Positions 1 to 8,887 of a DNA stretch of 64,000 nucleotides are shown here, piece by piece. The stretch is from contig NZ_JACHDP010000001.1 in the NCBI RefSeq assembly GCF_014201145.1, positions 558,001 through 622,000 of the forward strand, written 5' to 3'. Source of the stretch: Micromonospora parathelypteridis (GTDB taxonomy: Bacteria; Actinomycetota; Actinomycetes; Mycobacteriales; Micromonosporaceae). The position numbers and the translations under genes are program-made. Each line of letters begins with the position of its first letter. Within the stretch, counting starts at the first letter, position 1. Under the pieces are notes generated by a model that was given only the letters and a program-made list of their open reading frames with translations, was not told the DNA's origin and did not search any database.

Positions 1-112
1 CGGCACTCGGGTCTGCTACGTGGGCATGCGTGCCACCCCCAGGACCGCCTGACAGGCGAGACGGACCGGGATCGCCGACTGCCCGACGGCGTCGCCCGGC
101 ACCCGGTGACGG
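1..112. other. Window-edge stretch, possibly the 3' end of an upstream plus-strand gene
   Basis: No complete gene is visible here. One plus-strand frame stays open from base 2 to a TGA at 50-52 (last residues GMRATPRTA), which could be the tail of a gene entering from outside and converging on the monooxygenase gene at 113-1237. Sixteen codons are too few to judge, and I see no hairpin between the two. Confidence 0.2.
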
Positions 113-1237
113 TCAGTGGTTCCACTCCTTGGCGAGCAACTCGTAGGAGGTGACCCGGTCGGCATGCGCGTGGGTGATCGTGGTGACCAGCAGCTCGTCG
201 GCGGTGGTGACGTCCTGCAGCGTGCGCAGTTGGTCGACGACCGTTGCGGCTGATCCGACGAACTGTGTGTCCACCCGGTCGGCGACGAGCTCGCGATCGT
301 CGTCGGTCCAGGGCAGCGCGGCGGCCTGCTCCGGGCTCGGGAACGGAATCGCACCGTCGCCGCTGCGGATGCTGCGCACCCACGGGCCGTACGGTGCGGC
401 CAGCCGACGCGCCGCATCGTCGGTCTCGGCCACGACCACGTCGGCGGAGACCACCACGTACGGCTCGGCGAACGCGTCCGAGGGCTGGAACGCGGCGCGG
501 TAGGCGGCGACCGCGTCGAGCACCGAGGAGGGGCTGACGTGGTAGTTGGCGGCGAAGGGCAGACCCAGCGCACCCGCCAGTTGGGCGCTCTCCCCGCCGC
601 TGCTGCCCAGCAGCCACACCTGGACGTCGCTGCCCTCCCCCGGCACGGCGTGTGCGTCCAGGCCGTCCGCGTCGGTGTAGTCGCCGCGCAGCAGGGCCAG
701 GACGTCGGCCACCTGTTCGGCAAAGGGCGGTGGCTGCGCACCCGGTTGGTGCAGCAGGTTGCTGCTCAGGGCGAAGCGCGGTGAGGCGAGCACCCTGGCG
801 TAGGAGAACGGCGGCGGAATGAGCAGGCCGTCGACCACCTGGGCCTCCACCGGCGGTGCGGTGGGCGCGGGGATTTCCCGAGCCGCCTCGACGCGCCGCT
901 GGCCGGATCGACCGAGCCCGAGATCGATGCGGCCGGGGTACAGCGCGGCGAGGGTGCCGAACTCCTCGACCACCGACAGGGCGGTGCGATGACCGACCTG
1001 GACGGCGCCGGAGCCGACGCGGATAACGCTGGTGGCCGCGGCGACCTGCCCGATGAGCACGGCCGGCGCGGAGCTGGCCACGCCGGCGGCGAGGTGATGC
1101 TCGGCCAGCCAGTAGCGGTGGTAGCCGGACTGCTCCGCCCGACGGGCCAGGTCGACGGTGTTGCGCAGGGCGTCGGTGACGGTGCCACCGGCGGGCACCG
1201 GAGAGAGGTCGAGGATGGACAGTGGAGTCGGTGACAT
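113..1237 (-). CDS. Luciferase-like (LLM class) flavin-dependent oxidoreductase, MsnO8-like
   Basis: 374-residue bacterial-luciferase-fold (TIM barrel) monooxygenase that should use reduced flavin and O2. The N-terminus SILDLSPVPAGGT, then YHRYWLAEHH near residue 45, SSAPAVLIG and RVGSGAVQVGHRTALSVVEEFGTL are typical of the MsnO8-type LLM subgroup. The ATG start at 1237 follows GGGGATCACC at good spacing. It is the last gene of a nine-gene minus-strand operon, 18 bases after the preceding LLM gene, so it probably shares a substrate class with the linked ABC importer. The substrate cannot be read from sequence. I infer an organosulfur compound from the upstream cysteine-type leader peptide, not from this protein. 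Confidence 0.88.
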   Translation of the reverse strand: MSPTPLSILDLSPVPAGGTVTDALRNTVDLARRAEQSGYHRYWLAEHHLAAGVASSAPAVLIGQVAAATSVIRVGSGAVQVGHRTALSVVEEFGTLAALYPGRIDLGLGRSGQRRVEAAREIPAPTAPPVEAQVVDGLLIPPPFSYARVLASPRFALSSNLLHQPGAQPPPFAEQVADVLALLRGDYTDADGLDAHAVPGEGSDVQVWLLGSSGGESAQLAGALGLPFAANYHVSPSSVLDAVAAYRAAFQPSDAFAEPYVVVSADVVVAETDDAARRLAAPYGPWVRSIRSGDGAIPFPSPEQAAALPWTDDDRELVADRVDTQFVGSAATVVDQLRTLQDVTTADELLVTTITHAHADRVTSYELLAKEWNH

Positions 1238-1255
1238 GGTGATCCCCGTTTCTGG

Positions 1256-2320
1256 TCAGACCGCGGCCGCGGTCACCGGCGGAAGGAAGGGACGGCTGGG
1301 GATCTCCCGGCGCAGCACCGGCGCCACCTCGGCCTGGAACAACTCCAGGCTCTCCCGGTGCTGCTTGTCGGTCAGCCCGTCGTGGTCGGCCTGCAGGTGG
1401 ATGACCTCGTGGCCGAACTGCTCGTGGTAGCGCAGCACCTTGTCGACGAGCTGCTCCGGGCTGCCGACCAGGATCGAGCTGCGGGCCAGAGCGTCCTCCA
1501 GGTCACCGAAGACCGGTTGCACGCCGAGCCGCCGGAACGCGGCCACCCGGGCGTCGAAGATCGGCCGGTACCTCTCGATCGCCTCCTGCGAGGTGCGGGC
1601 CACGTAGAAGCCGGCGGTGCCGGCACCGACGAGGGCGTCGGCCGGGTCGTGCCCGTAGTGGACCCACCGTTCCCGGTAGTGACGGATGAGCTCGGCGTAC
1701 GGCTCGATGGGGTTGGTGACGTTGGCCGAGAAGATCGGGTCGCCGTAGCGGGCGGCGAGGTCGACGGATTCTCTGCTGGTGGCGCTGCCGTGCCAGACCC
1801 GGATCGGCTGCTGCAGCGGGCGCGGCCAGGTCTCGGCCTCGGTCAGCGACGGCCGGTACGTCCCGGACCAGGTGACCTTGTCCTCCCGCCAGAGCCGGCG
1901 GAACAGCTCGTAGCCCTCCCGGTTGCGGTCCCACTGGTCCTCGGCGGTCACGTGGAACAGTTGCGCCTGCGCGGCGCCGTTGCCCTTGCCGATGATCAGT
2001 TCGAGTCGGCCGCCGGAGAGGTGGTCGAGGGTGGCGTAGTCCTCGTAGGCACGGACCGGGTCGAGCAGGCTGAGGGTGGTGACCGCGGTGAACAGCCGGA
2101 TCGTCGAGGTGCGGGCCGCGATGTGGCTCAGCACCACCGGCGGCGACGAGGAGATGAACGGGCGCTCGTGCCGTTCACCGACGCCGTACCCGTCGAAGCC
2201 GAGTTCCTCCGCGAGGACGGCCGTGTCGACCACCTCCCGGAACCGCTCAGTGGTGCTTCGGCGGTGGCCGGTGACCGGGTCGGGTAGATGGGTGATCAGG
2301 GTGATCAGCAGGAACTTCAT
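1256..2320 (-). CDS. FMN-dependent luciferase-like monooxygenase (resembles the CE1758 family)
   Basis: 354-residue LLM monooxygenase beginning MKFLLITLITHLPDPVTG. Family features are LAEELGFDGYGVGERHERPF near residue 40, SSSPPVVLSHIAARTSTIRLFTAVTTLSLLDPVRAYEDYATLDHLSGGRLELIIGKGN (split here only by prose, continuous in the protein), and a C-terminal GSPEQLVDKVLRYHE. An open frame extends to 2971, but ATG 2320 is chosen because it overlaps the stop of the acetyltransferase gene as ATGA (2317-2320), as translational coupling predicts. I associate this N-terminus from memory with the CE1758 type of FMN-dependent luciferase-like monooxygenase. Reaction and substrate are unknown. Its place inside an importer operon argues for breakdown of an imported small molecule. 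Confidence 0.88.
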   Translation of the reverse strand: MKFLLITLITHLPDPVTGHRRSTTERFREVVDTAVLAEELGFDGYGVGERHERPFISSSPPVVLSHIAARTSTIRLFTAVTTLSLLDPVRAYEDYATLDHLSGGRLELIIGKGNGAAQAQLFHVTAEDQWDRNREGYELFRRLWREDKVTWSGTYRPSLTEAETWPRPLQQPIRVWHGSATSRESVDLAARYGDPIFSANVTNPIEPYAELIRHYRERWVHYGHDPADALVGAGTAGFYVARTSQEAIERYRPIFDARVAAFRRLGVQPVFGDLEDALARSSILVGSPEQLVDKVLRYHEQFGHEVIHLQADHDGLTDKQHRESLELFQAEVAPVLRREIPSRPFLPPVTAAAV

Positions 2321-2832
2321 GCGGGGACCGGCACTTTCGCGGGCAGGGTCAGGGACGGCCGCACCACCAGGGCGAAGCAGCGCGAGTACGGCAACACGTC
2401 GTACGGGGCGAACACCGGGATCGGCCGGTAACCCGCCCCCTCGTACCGACGGATCGCGTCGGGTTGGCGGTCGCCGGTCTGCAGCACGATCCGCGCCGCG
2501 CCGAGCCGACCGGCGGTCTCCCGGATCGCGTCGAGAAGCGCCTGAGCGACGCCGCGTCCCCGGTGCGCCGGCAGCACGTACATCCGTTTGAGCTCCAGGT
2601 CCGGGCCGTGCCAGCGCAGCGCGGCGTGCCCGACCGGCGTGGCGTCGGCGGTGTACGCCACACCCGTCCAGGCCACGGAGGTCGCAGCGACCGCCTGCGC
2701 GTCCGGCAGATGGATGGGGTCGGACAGGCGGTCCGCGTACCGCTGACGCATCTCCCCGGTCATGGCCGTGCGCAGGGCGACGGCGTCCCGGTCGTCCCAG
2801 CGTCGATGGCAGACGGTGACCGGCCGGGTCAC
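2317..2832 (-). CDS. GNAT family N-acetyltransferase in the monooxygenase operon
   Basis: 171-residue GNAT acetyltransferase that should transfer acetyl from acetyl-CoA to an amine. The acetyl-CoA loop is visible as YVLPAHRGRGVAQALLDAI near residues 93-111, followed by beta5/alpha4 GARIVLQTGDRQPDAIRRYEGAGY. The GTG start at 2832 overlaps the stop of the upstream DszA-class gene as GTGA, and its own stop overlaps the next start as ATGA, so it is locked into the operon between two flavin monooxygenases. In Bacillus a GNAT next to LLM/DszA-class monooxygenases N-acetylates S-substituted cysteines before C-S cleavage. The arrangement here suggests a similar priming role, but that is inference from context. 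Confidence 0.85.
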   Translation of the reverse strand: MTRPVTVCHRRWDDRDAVALRTAMTGEMRQRYADRLSDPIHLPDAQAVAATSVAWTGVAYTADATPVGHAALRWHGPDLELKRMYVLPAHRGRGVAQALLDAIRETAGRLGAARIVLQTGDRQPDAIRRYEGAGYRPIPVFAPYDVLPYSRCFALVVRPSLTLPAKVPVPA

Positions 2833-4184
2833 GCCGCACCGACCTGGGTGACCGGGCGGGCGGGGCCGAGGCCGAGGTGGTCGCGCAGGGTGGTGCCGGC
2901 GTAGTCGGTGCGGAAGACGCCGCGCTCCTGAAGCAGCGGGACGACCTGGTCGACGAACTCGTCGAGCCCACCCGGCGTCAAGTGCGGCACCAGGATGAAC
3001 CCGTCGGCGGCATCGGACTGCACGAAGTGGTTCATCCGCTCGGCGATCTGCTGCGCGGTGCCCACGAAGGACTGTCGGCCGGTGACCTCGATGATCAGGT
3101 CGCGGATGCCGAGCCCCTTCTCCTCGGCCAGGATCCGCCACTGCCGCGCGGTGCCGACCGGGTCGGGATACATGCCGGCCCGGCCCCGGCTGATCGCGTC
3201 GCCGGAGACGTCCGGGTCCTCGGCGGGAAGCGGGCCTTCGGGGTCGTACCCGGACAGGTCCCGGTTCCAGAGCTGTTCAAGCAGCAGGATCGCGGTCTGC
3301 GGGCTGACCTGCTGCCGGCGGATGTGGTGGGCGCGTTCCTGCGCCTCGGCGTCGGTGCCCCCGAGCACGAAGGTGACACCAGGGATGATCTTCAGGTCGT
3401 CGGGTTGGCGACCATACCGGGCGAGCCGGGACTTCACGTCCCGGTAGAACTCCTGACCGGCCTCCAGCGTGCCGTGCCGGGAGAAGATCGCGTCGGCACT
3501 GGACACGGCGAACTCACGCCCGTCGGGAGAGTCGCCAGCCTGCAGGATCACCGGGTGCACCTGAGGGCTGCGGGGCACCGTGAAGTGCCCGGCGATGTCG
3601 AACTGGTCGCCGTGGTGGGCGAAGCCGCCGGGGCCGGCCTCCGTGACGTAGCGGCCGCGGTCCCGGTCGCCCACGACCGCCTCAGCGGACCACGACTCCC
3701 ACAACTCCCGGGCGGTACGCACGAACTCGGCTGCCCGGTCGTAGCGCAGCGAGCGGTCCAGGTAGCCACCCCGGCGGAAGTTCTCCCCCGTGAACGCGTC
3801 GGAGGTGGTGACGACGTTCCAGGCGGCCCGGCCACCGGAGAGGTGGTCGAGGCTGGCCAACTGTCGGGCCAGCTCGTACGGCTCGCGGAAGGTGGTGTTC
3901 AGTGTGCCGGCCAGACCCAGGTGGGTGGTGACCGCGGCGAGGGCGGCGAGGACGGTCATCGTGTCCGGACGGCCGACCACGTCCAGGTCGTGGATGCGGC
4001 CCCGCTGCTCGCGTAGACGCAGCCCCTCGGCGAGGAAGAGGAAGTCGAACTTCCCGCGCTCGGCGGTGCGGGCCAGGTGGACGAAGGAGGAGAAGTCGAT
4101 CTGGCTACCGGACGCCGGGTCACTCCACACGGTGGTGTTGTTCACGCCGGGGAAGTGCGCGGCCAGGATGATCTGCTTGGGCAC
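2829..4184 (-). CDS. NtaA/SnaA/DszA-class FMN-dependent monooxygenase
   Basis: 451 residues, the usual length for this class (nitrilotriacetate, pristinamycin IIA and dibenzothiophene-sulfone monooxygenases, and Bacillus CmoJ/YtnJ). Class signatures are the N-terminal LAAHFPGVNNTTVW, DFLFLAEGL, GRPDTMTVLAALAAVTTHLGL, LSGGRAAWNVVTTSD near residue 130 (flavin-phosphate region) and VILQAGDSPDGREFA. The enzyme would take FMNH2 from a separate reductase, and a candidate lies at 10941-11474. The GTG start at 4184 has AGGAG six bases upstream. It lies 15 bases behind the next upstream LLM gene and overlaps the acetyltransferase gene by 4 bases. C-S or C-N oxidative cleavage of an imported substrate is likely; the substrate is not known. 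Confidence 0.9.
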   Translation of the reverse strand: MPKQIILAAHFPGVNNTTVWSDPASGSQIDFSSFVHLARTAERGKFDFLFLAEGLRLREQRGRIHDLDVVGRPDTMTVLAALAAVTTHLGLAGTLNTTFREPYELARQLASLDHLSGGRAAWNVVTTSDAFTGENFRRGGYLDRSLRYDRAAEFVRTARELWESWSAEAVVGDRDRGRYVTEAGPGGFAHHGDQFDIAGHFTVPRSPQVHPVILQAGDSPDGREFAVSSADAIFSRHGTLEAGQEFYRDVKSRLARYGRQPDDLKIIPGVTFVLGGTDAEAQERAHHIRRQQVSPQTAILLLEQLWNRDLSGYDPEGPLPAEDPDVSGDAISRGRAGMYPDPVGTARQWRILAEEKGLGIRDLIIEVTGRQSFVGTAQQIAERMNHFVQSDAADGFILVPHLTPGGLDEFVDQVVPLLQERGVFRTDYAGTTLRDHLGLGPARPVTQVGAA

Positions 4185-4199
4185 GATGGTCTCCTGAGC

Positions 4200-5408
4200 T
4201 CAGGCGGTCGCCGCGACGGCGTAGCGGCTGGCAGGTCGGGGCAGACCGAGCAGGTCACGCAGCATCCCGCCGGGGTAGCCAGCACGGAACAGGCCCCGGT
4301 CCCGCAGCGCGGGCACCAGCGCCCGGGTGGTCGCGGTCAGGTCGTCGGGGAGCACGGCGGGTCGCAGCCGGAAACCGTCCACGCCGGCCCGGTGCCACTC
4401 GGCGAGCAGGTCGGCCAACTGTCCCGGGGTGCCGGCGAAGATCGCCGCGTCCGACGTGAACTCGTCGCCGTGCAACGCATCGAGACGGGTCCTACGGTCT
4501 CGGGCCAACGTCGGCGTCTCGTCCAGCAGGACGACCAGGTCAGCGAGGACGCGCAGCGGTGGGCCGGCCCGGCCGTTGGTCTCCTCGGCGGCCCGCACCT
4601 CCGCCACGATCGCGGCGGCGTGTCCGACGTCGGTCGGGGTGACGAAGACGACGTCGGCGTGCCGGGCGGCGAAGGCGTACGGCAGCGACGAGTGGGCCAG
4701 CGCGGCGACGACCGGCTGCCCCTGCGGCGACCGGGGCACGATCGAGGGACCCTTGACGGAGAACCACCGGCCGTCGAAGTCGATGTAGTGCAGCCGCTCC
4801 CGGTCGACGAAACGGCCGGTCGGTACGTCCCGGATCGCCGCATCGTCCTGCCAGCTGTCCCAGAGCCGGCGGACCACCTCCACCGCGTCGCCGGCCTCGG
4901 CGAAGAGGTCACCGACGGTCTGTACCGCCTCCGGCTCGTCGAGCCGGGCCAGGTCCAGCGCGGGGATCTCCCGGCGGCCGAAGTGCCCGGCCTCGGCCCG
5001 CCGGGCGGAAACCCGGGGCCGCCAACCAGCCCGCCCACCGCTGACGTGGTCGAGCGTGGCAACCGCGGTGGAGACGTGGAACGGCTCGGTGTGGGTGGTG
5101 CTGGTGGTCGGAACCAGCCCGATGTGCCGGGTCAGGGGGGCGATCCGGGCCGCGATCTGCACTGCGTCGAGGCGTCCCCGGACCTCGTCGACGCGGTCGT
5201 CGGGGCCGTCGGGGCGGGACGACTGGAGGTCGAGGCTGTCCTCGATGGTGAGCAGATCCAGCGCGCCGTGTTCGGCCTCGCCAGCGAGGGCGTTCCAGTA
5301 TCGGGCGGTCAGGGGCGCGGTCGCGTCGGCGTGCGAGAGCCGCCAGGCGGCGGGATGCCAGCCGAGGCCGTCCAGGGCGACGGCCAGGTGCAGGGTCTTC
5401 TCGGTCAT
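4200..5408 (-). CDS. LLM class flavin-dependent oxidoreductase, divergent DszA-like
   Basis: 402-residue luciferase-fold protein related to the NtaA/SnaA/DszA class but shorter and more divergent than the 451-residue neighbour. It keeps the N-terminal LAVALDGLGWHPAAWRLS, LDLLTIEDSLDLQ near residue 50, VPTTSTTHTEPFHVSTAVATLDHVSGGRAGW near 100-130, and GQPVVAALAHSSLPYAFAARHADVVFV, where the DszA class usually has a PVIxQAGxS-like phosphate loop. The ATG at 5408 overlaps the ATPase stop as ATGA. It may be a second monooxygenase acting on a related substrate or a partner subunit. The sequence does not distinguish these. Confidence 0.85.
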   Translation of the reverse strand: MTEKTLHLAVALDGLGWHPAAWRLSHADATAPLTARYWNALAGEAEHGALDLLTIEDSLDLQSSRPDGPDDRVDEVRGRLDAVQIAARIAPLTRHIGLVPTTSTTHTEPFHVSTAVATLDHVSGGRAGWRPRVSARRAEAGHFGRREIPALDLARLDEPEAVQTVGDLFAEAGDAVEVVRRLWDSWQDDAAIRDVPTGRFVDRERLHYIDFDGRWFSVKGPSIVPRSPQGQPVVAALAHSSLPYAFAARHADVVFVTPTDVGHAAAIVAEVRAAEETNGRAGPPLRVLADLVVLLDETPTLARDRRTRLDALHGDEFTSDAAIFAGTPGQLADLLAEWHRAGVDGFRLRPAVLPDDLTATTRALVPALRDRGLFRAGYPGGMLRDLLGLPRPASRYAVAATA

Positions 5409-7063
5409 TGTTGTTCCTCCTGCGGTCGGCCGACGGTGACGAGCGTGGGCAACGCATCGAGCAGGGACCGTGTGTAGTCGTGTCGGGGGTAGGTGAAGAC
5501 GTCACCGACCGGACCCTGCTCCACCACCGCGCCGTCGTGCATCACCAGCACGCGGTCGCTGAGGTGGTGCACCACACCCAGGTCGTGGGAGATGAAGAGC
5601 AGGGCGGTGCCGTCGGTGGCCCGCAGGTCGGCAAGCAGGTCGAGGACCTGGGCCTGGACGGAGACATCGAGGGCGGAGACCGGTTCGTCGCAGATGATCA
5701 GGGTGGGTCGGGGCGCGATCGCGCGGGCGATGGCGACGCGCTGGCGCTGCCCGCCGGAGAGCTGCCGGGGATGCCGGTCGACCAGGTCGGCGCCGAGGCC
5801 GACGCGGCGCAGCAGGTCGACGACGTGATCGCGGCGGTCCGACCGGTCGACGTCGTGGTCGAGGTTCTCCGCGACGACACGCCCGACCGTGTAGCGGGGG
5901 TCGAAGGAGCTCAGCGGATCCTGGGAGATCAGCTGCAACCTGCGCCGCGACGGGCGACGGGTCCGCTCCGGGACCCCGGCCCACGGCGTGCCCTCGAAGG
6001 TGACGGTGCCGGCGTCGGCGTCGAGCAGACCGGCGACGATCCGGGCGACGGTGCTCTTGCCGGACCCGGACTCTCCCACCAGGCCGAGCGTCTCACCCCG
6101 CGCGATGGAAAAGGAGACGTCCCGGACGACGGTGTGATCGCCGTACCTCTTGGTCAGCCCGCCCGCGTCGAGCACGGTGTCGTCGAGGCGGATCGCGGGC
6201 CGTGCTGGCAGTGCGGGCCGGGCCGACGCGCCCCCGTCCCGCGATGCCCCGGCAACGGGACCGAGCCGGCGGCCCCGGGACGTCGCAGACGGCACCGCGG
6301 CCAGCAACTGCCGGGTGTACGGATGCGTCGGCGCCCGCAGCAGCCGGCCGGTGGGGCCGTGCTCGACGATCCGACCGTCTCGCATGACCAGCACCCGGTC
6401 GGCGACCTGGGCGACCACCGCGAGGTCGTGGCTGATCAGCAGCAGACTCACCCCGGCGGCCCGCCGCTCGGCGAGCAACCGCAGGATCTGCGCCTGCACG
6501 GTGACGTCGAGCGCGGTGGTCGGCTCGTCGGCGATCAGCAGAGCTGGTTCCCCGGCGATCGCCGAGGCGATCAGTGCCCGTTGCCGCAGTCCGCCGGACA
6601 GCTGGTGCGGATACTGCCGGGCCCGGCGCTGCGGATCGGGCAGGTGCACCTGGTCCAGCAGGTGGGCGACCCGGCCGGCTCGTTCGCGGCGTCCGACGAT
6701 GCCGTGGGTGGTGAGCACCTCGCCGATCTCGGCACCGACCGTACGCAGCGGGTCGAGGGAGACCAGAGCGTCCTGCAGGACCAGTCCGGCGAGCCGGCCA
6801 CGGATCCGCCGCCAGTCTCGCGGCCGGTGGCCCCGCACGTCCTGGTCGGCCAGTTCGAGCCGAGCGGCGCGGACCTGCGCGCCGGGGCCGGCGAGGCCGA
6901 CCAGGGTACGAGCCGTGACGCTCTTACCGGAGCCCGACTCCCCGACGATGGCCACGCACTCGCCGCGCTCGACCGTGAAGCTGATTCCGCGAACCGCGGC
7001 CACCCGACCGGTCGGGGTGTCGAAGTCGACGTGCAGGTCCTCGACCGCTACCAGGGTGGCCAT
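5405..7063 (-). CDS. Fused double ATPase of a peptide-type (Dpp/Opp) ABC importer
   Basis: 552 residues holding two complete ABC ATPase domains, equivalent to DppD plus DppF joined. Domain 1 has Walker A GESGSGKS at 41-48, signature LSGGLRQR and Walker B LLIADEPTTALD. Domain 2 has a second GESGSGKS near 320, signature LSGGQRQR and LIICDEPVSALD. Both sites look catalytically competent. An upstream in-frame extension reaches 7213, but ATG 7063 is chosen because it shares its A with the permease stop (TGATG) and begins a normal ABC domain. It energises the permeases encoded at 7063-7953 and 7958-8887 at the inner face of the membrane. Confidence 0.93.
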   Translation of the reverse strand: MATLVAVEDLHVDFDTPTGRVAAVRGISFTVERGECVAIVGESGSGKSVTARTLVGLAGPGAQVRAARLELADQDVRGHRPRDWRRIRGRLAGLVLQDALVSLDPLRTVGAEIGEVLTTHGIVGRRERAGRVAHLLDQVHLPDPQRRARQYPHQLSGGLRQRALIASAIAGEPALLIADEPTTALDVTVQAQILRLLAERRAAGVSLLLISHDLAVVAQVADRVLVMRDGRIVEHGPTGRLLRAPTHPYTRQLLAAVPSATSRGRRLGPVAGASRDGGASARPALPARPAIRLDDTVLDAGGLTKRYGDHTVVRDVSFSIARGETLGLVGESGSGKSTVARIVAGLLDADAGTVTFEGTPWAGVPERTRRPSRRRLQLISQDPLSSFDPRYTVGRVVAENLDHDVDRSDRRDHVVDLLRRVGLGADLVDRHPRQLSGGQRQRVAIARAIAPRPTLIICDEPVSALDVSVQAQVLDLLADLRATDGTALLFISHDLGVVHHLSDRVLVMHDGAVVEQGPVGDVFTYPRHDYTRSLLDALPTLVTVGRPQEEQQ

Positions 7064-7953
7064 CAGCGCCGCCTCCCGTCGAAGCGGGCCTGCCAGTGCC
7101 GGCCGACGACGGTCAGCGACACCACGGTGGCGGTGACCGCCAGGCCGGGCAGGATGCTGATCCACCAGCCCACCTGGAGGTAGTTGCGACCTTCGGAGAG
7201 CATCGCGCCCCACTCCGGCGACGGTGGCTGCGGGCCCATGCCGAGGAAGCTGAGCCCGGCGGCGACCAGGATCGCCTCGCCGAGCCCGATCACGGCGAGC
7301 ACCGGCACCGGGCCGACGACGTTGGGCAGCACGTGCCGCAGCACCAGCCGAGGCCGGGACAGGCCGAAGGTGACGGCCTGTTCCACGTAGTTGGCGCGGC
7401 GGACGAGCAACGTCTGACCGCGGACCACCCGGGCGTGGTGCGGCAGGGTGGCGATGCCGATCGCGATGATCAGGCTGACGGTGCCGGTTCCGGCGACGGC
7501 GATGAACAGGAGCGCCAGCAGCAGGAGGGGGAACGCCGACACCGCGTCGAAGGTGCGGCTGAGCGCCTCGTCGGCGACCCGGTGCGCGAGGCCGGCGAGC
7601 AGCCCGAGCAGCACGCCACCGGTCACGGCGATCGCGGTGGCGGCCACGCCGATGGTGAGCGAGTGGCCGGCGCCGTGCACCACCCGGGTCCAGACGTCGC
7701 GGCCGAGGTGGTCGGTGCCGAACCAGTGCGCCGCGCTCGGCGGTGAGAGCACGGTGAGCGGGTCGGCGGCGAGCGGGTCGGCGGGGGCCAGCGCGGCCGG
7801 CCAGGCCGCCGCCACCACCAGCAGGATCAGGTACGCCCCGGCGGCGAGCAGGCCGGGCCGCGGCCGGGACCGCCGGCGTACGGTCCGGCGGGCCGGGTCG
7901 GCGGAGGCGAGCGCGGGGGCATCGGCGGATGCCGGGCTCAGGGTGACGGTCAT
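7063..7953 (-). CDS. ABC importer permease, DppC type
   Basis: 296-residue inner-membrane permease of the peptide/nickel-type ABC family. A cytoplasmic N-terminus of about 32 residues is followed by a first membrane segment (LLAAGAYLILLVVAAAWPAAL), the DppC hallmark HWFGTDHLGRDVWTRVVHGA near residue 75-95, and several further hydrophobic helices. The EAA loop is recognisable around AVTFGLSRPRLVLRHVLPN. The ATG at 7953 is 4 bases after the DppB-type gene. It forms the translocation channel with that protein. Confidence 0.93.
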   Translation of the reverse strand: MTVTLSPASADAPALASADPARRTVRRRSRPRPGLLAAGAYLILLVVAAAWPAALAPADPLAADPLTVLSPPSAAHWFGTDHLGRDVWTRVVHGAGHSLTIGVAATAIAVTGGVLLGLLAGLAHRVADEALSRTFDAVSAFPLLLLALLFIAVAGTGTVSLIIAIGIATLPHHARVVRGQTLLVRRANYVEQAVTFGLSRPRLVLRHVLPNVVGPVPVLAVIGLGEAILVAAGLSFLGMGPQPPSPEWGAMLSEGRNYLQVGWWISILPGLAVTATVVSLTVVGRHWQARFDGRRR

Positions 7954-7957
7954 CGGG

Positions 7958-8887
7958 TCAGCTCCTCCTCAGGCGCGGGTCGACCAGCAGGTACGCCAGA
8001 TCGGCTGCGGTGTTGATCACCACGTAGACGGCTGCGGAGAGGGTGACGACCGCCAGCACCACCGGCATGTCCTTGCTGGTCACTGCCGTGAGGGTGACCT
8101 GCCCGAGGCCGGGTCGACCGAAGACCTGCTCGACGATGACGGCGCCGCCGAGCAGGATGCCGAAGAGCCAGCCGGCCATGGTGACGGCCGGCAGCAGCGC
8201 GTGTCGCAGGGCGTGACGCAGCAGCACCGCACCTTCCCGTACGCCTCGGGATCGGGCGGTGAGCACGAACGGCTCGTCGAGCGCCCGATCGATCCCGTCG
8301 CGGAGCACCTGGGCGAGCAACCCGGCGATGGGCAGCGCGAGGGTGACGGCCGGCAGCACCAGCGCGCCGAGGCCCTGGTCGCCGGAGACCGGGAACAGGC
8401 CGTACCGGAACGACAGCACGCTGAGCAGCACGATTCCGATCAGGAAGGGTGGGGTGGAGACCAGCAGCAGTTCGATGCCGGAGCTGGTCCGCCGCAGCCA
8501 CGGCCGGCGGTCCCCGGCCGTGGCGACCGCGATGAGCAGTGCGAGCAGCACGCCGAGGCCGGCTGCGGCGACCGCGAGGGTGAGCGTCGGGGCGATTTGC
8601 TCGCCGATCACCTCGGCGACGGGGCGTTGCAGCAGGTAGGAGCGGCCCAGGTCGCCGCCGACGAGCCGCAGTAGGTAGTCCAGGTACTGGAGGACGGCGG
8701 GCCGGTCCAGGCCCCACTCGGTAATGATCTCAGCCCGGATCTGCGGGGTGTCCGCACCGTCGCCGACGATGGTGTCCACGGTGTCACCGGGCGCGGCCAG
8801 CAGGGCCAGGTAGGCGGCGGTGGCCGCGACCCAGAGGACGACCAGGCCTGCGCCGAGCCGACGGGCCGCCGCCCGCACGGCTGTCAT
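7958..8887 (-). CDS. ABC importer permease, DppB type
   Basis: 309-residue permease with an N-terminal membrane helix (GAGLVVLWVAATAAYLALLA), a periplasmic loop rich in Asp/Thr, and five later hydrophobic segments. The EAA-type loop LTARSRGVREGAVLLRHALRHALLPAV and the C-terminal AYLLVDPRLRRS are characteristic of DppB/OppB proteins. ATG 8887 is preferred over the upstream GTG-type start at 8899 because it overlaps the lipoprotein stop as ATGA (8884-8887). Confidence 0.92.
   Translation of the reverse strand: MTAVRAAARRLGAGLVVLWVAATAAYLALLAAPGDTVDTIVGDGADTPQIRAEIITEWGLDRPAVLQYLDYLLRLVGGDLGRSYLLQRPVAEVIGEQIAPTLTLAVAAAGLGVLLALLIAVATAGDRRPWLRRTSSGIELLLVSTPPFLIGIVLLSVLSFRYGLFPVSGDQGLGALVLPAVTLALPIAGLLAQVLRDGIDRALDEPFVLTARSRGVREGAVLLRHALRHALLPAVTMAGWLFGILLGGAVIVEQVFGRPGLGQVTLTAVTSKDMPVVLAVVTLSAAVYVVINTAADLAYLLVDPRLRRS

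Noticed and set aside
1358..2287. 309-codon plus-strand frame inside the monooxygenase operon, and similar ones at 2877-4016, 4077-5477 and 5408-7183
   Set aside because: All lie opposite well-supported minus-strand genes and show the low-complexity composition of antisense frames in GC-rich DNA.
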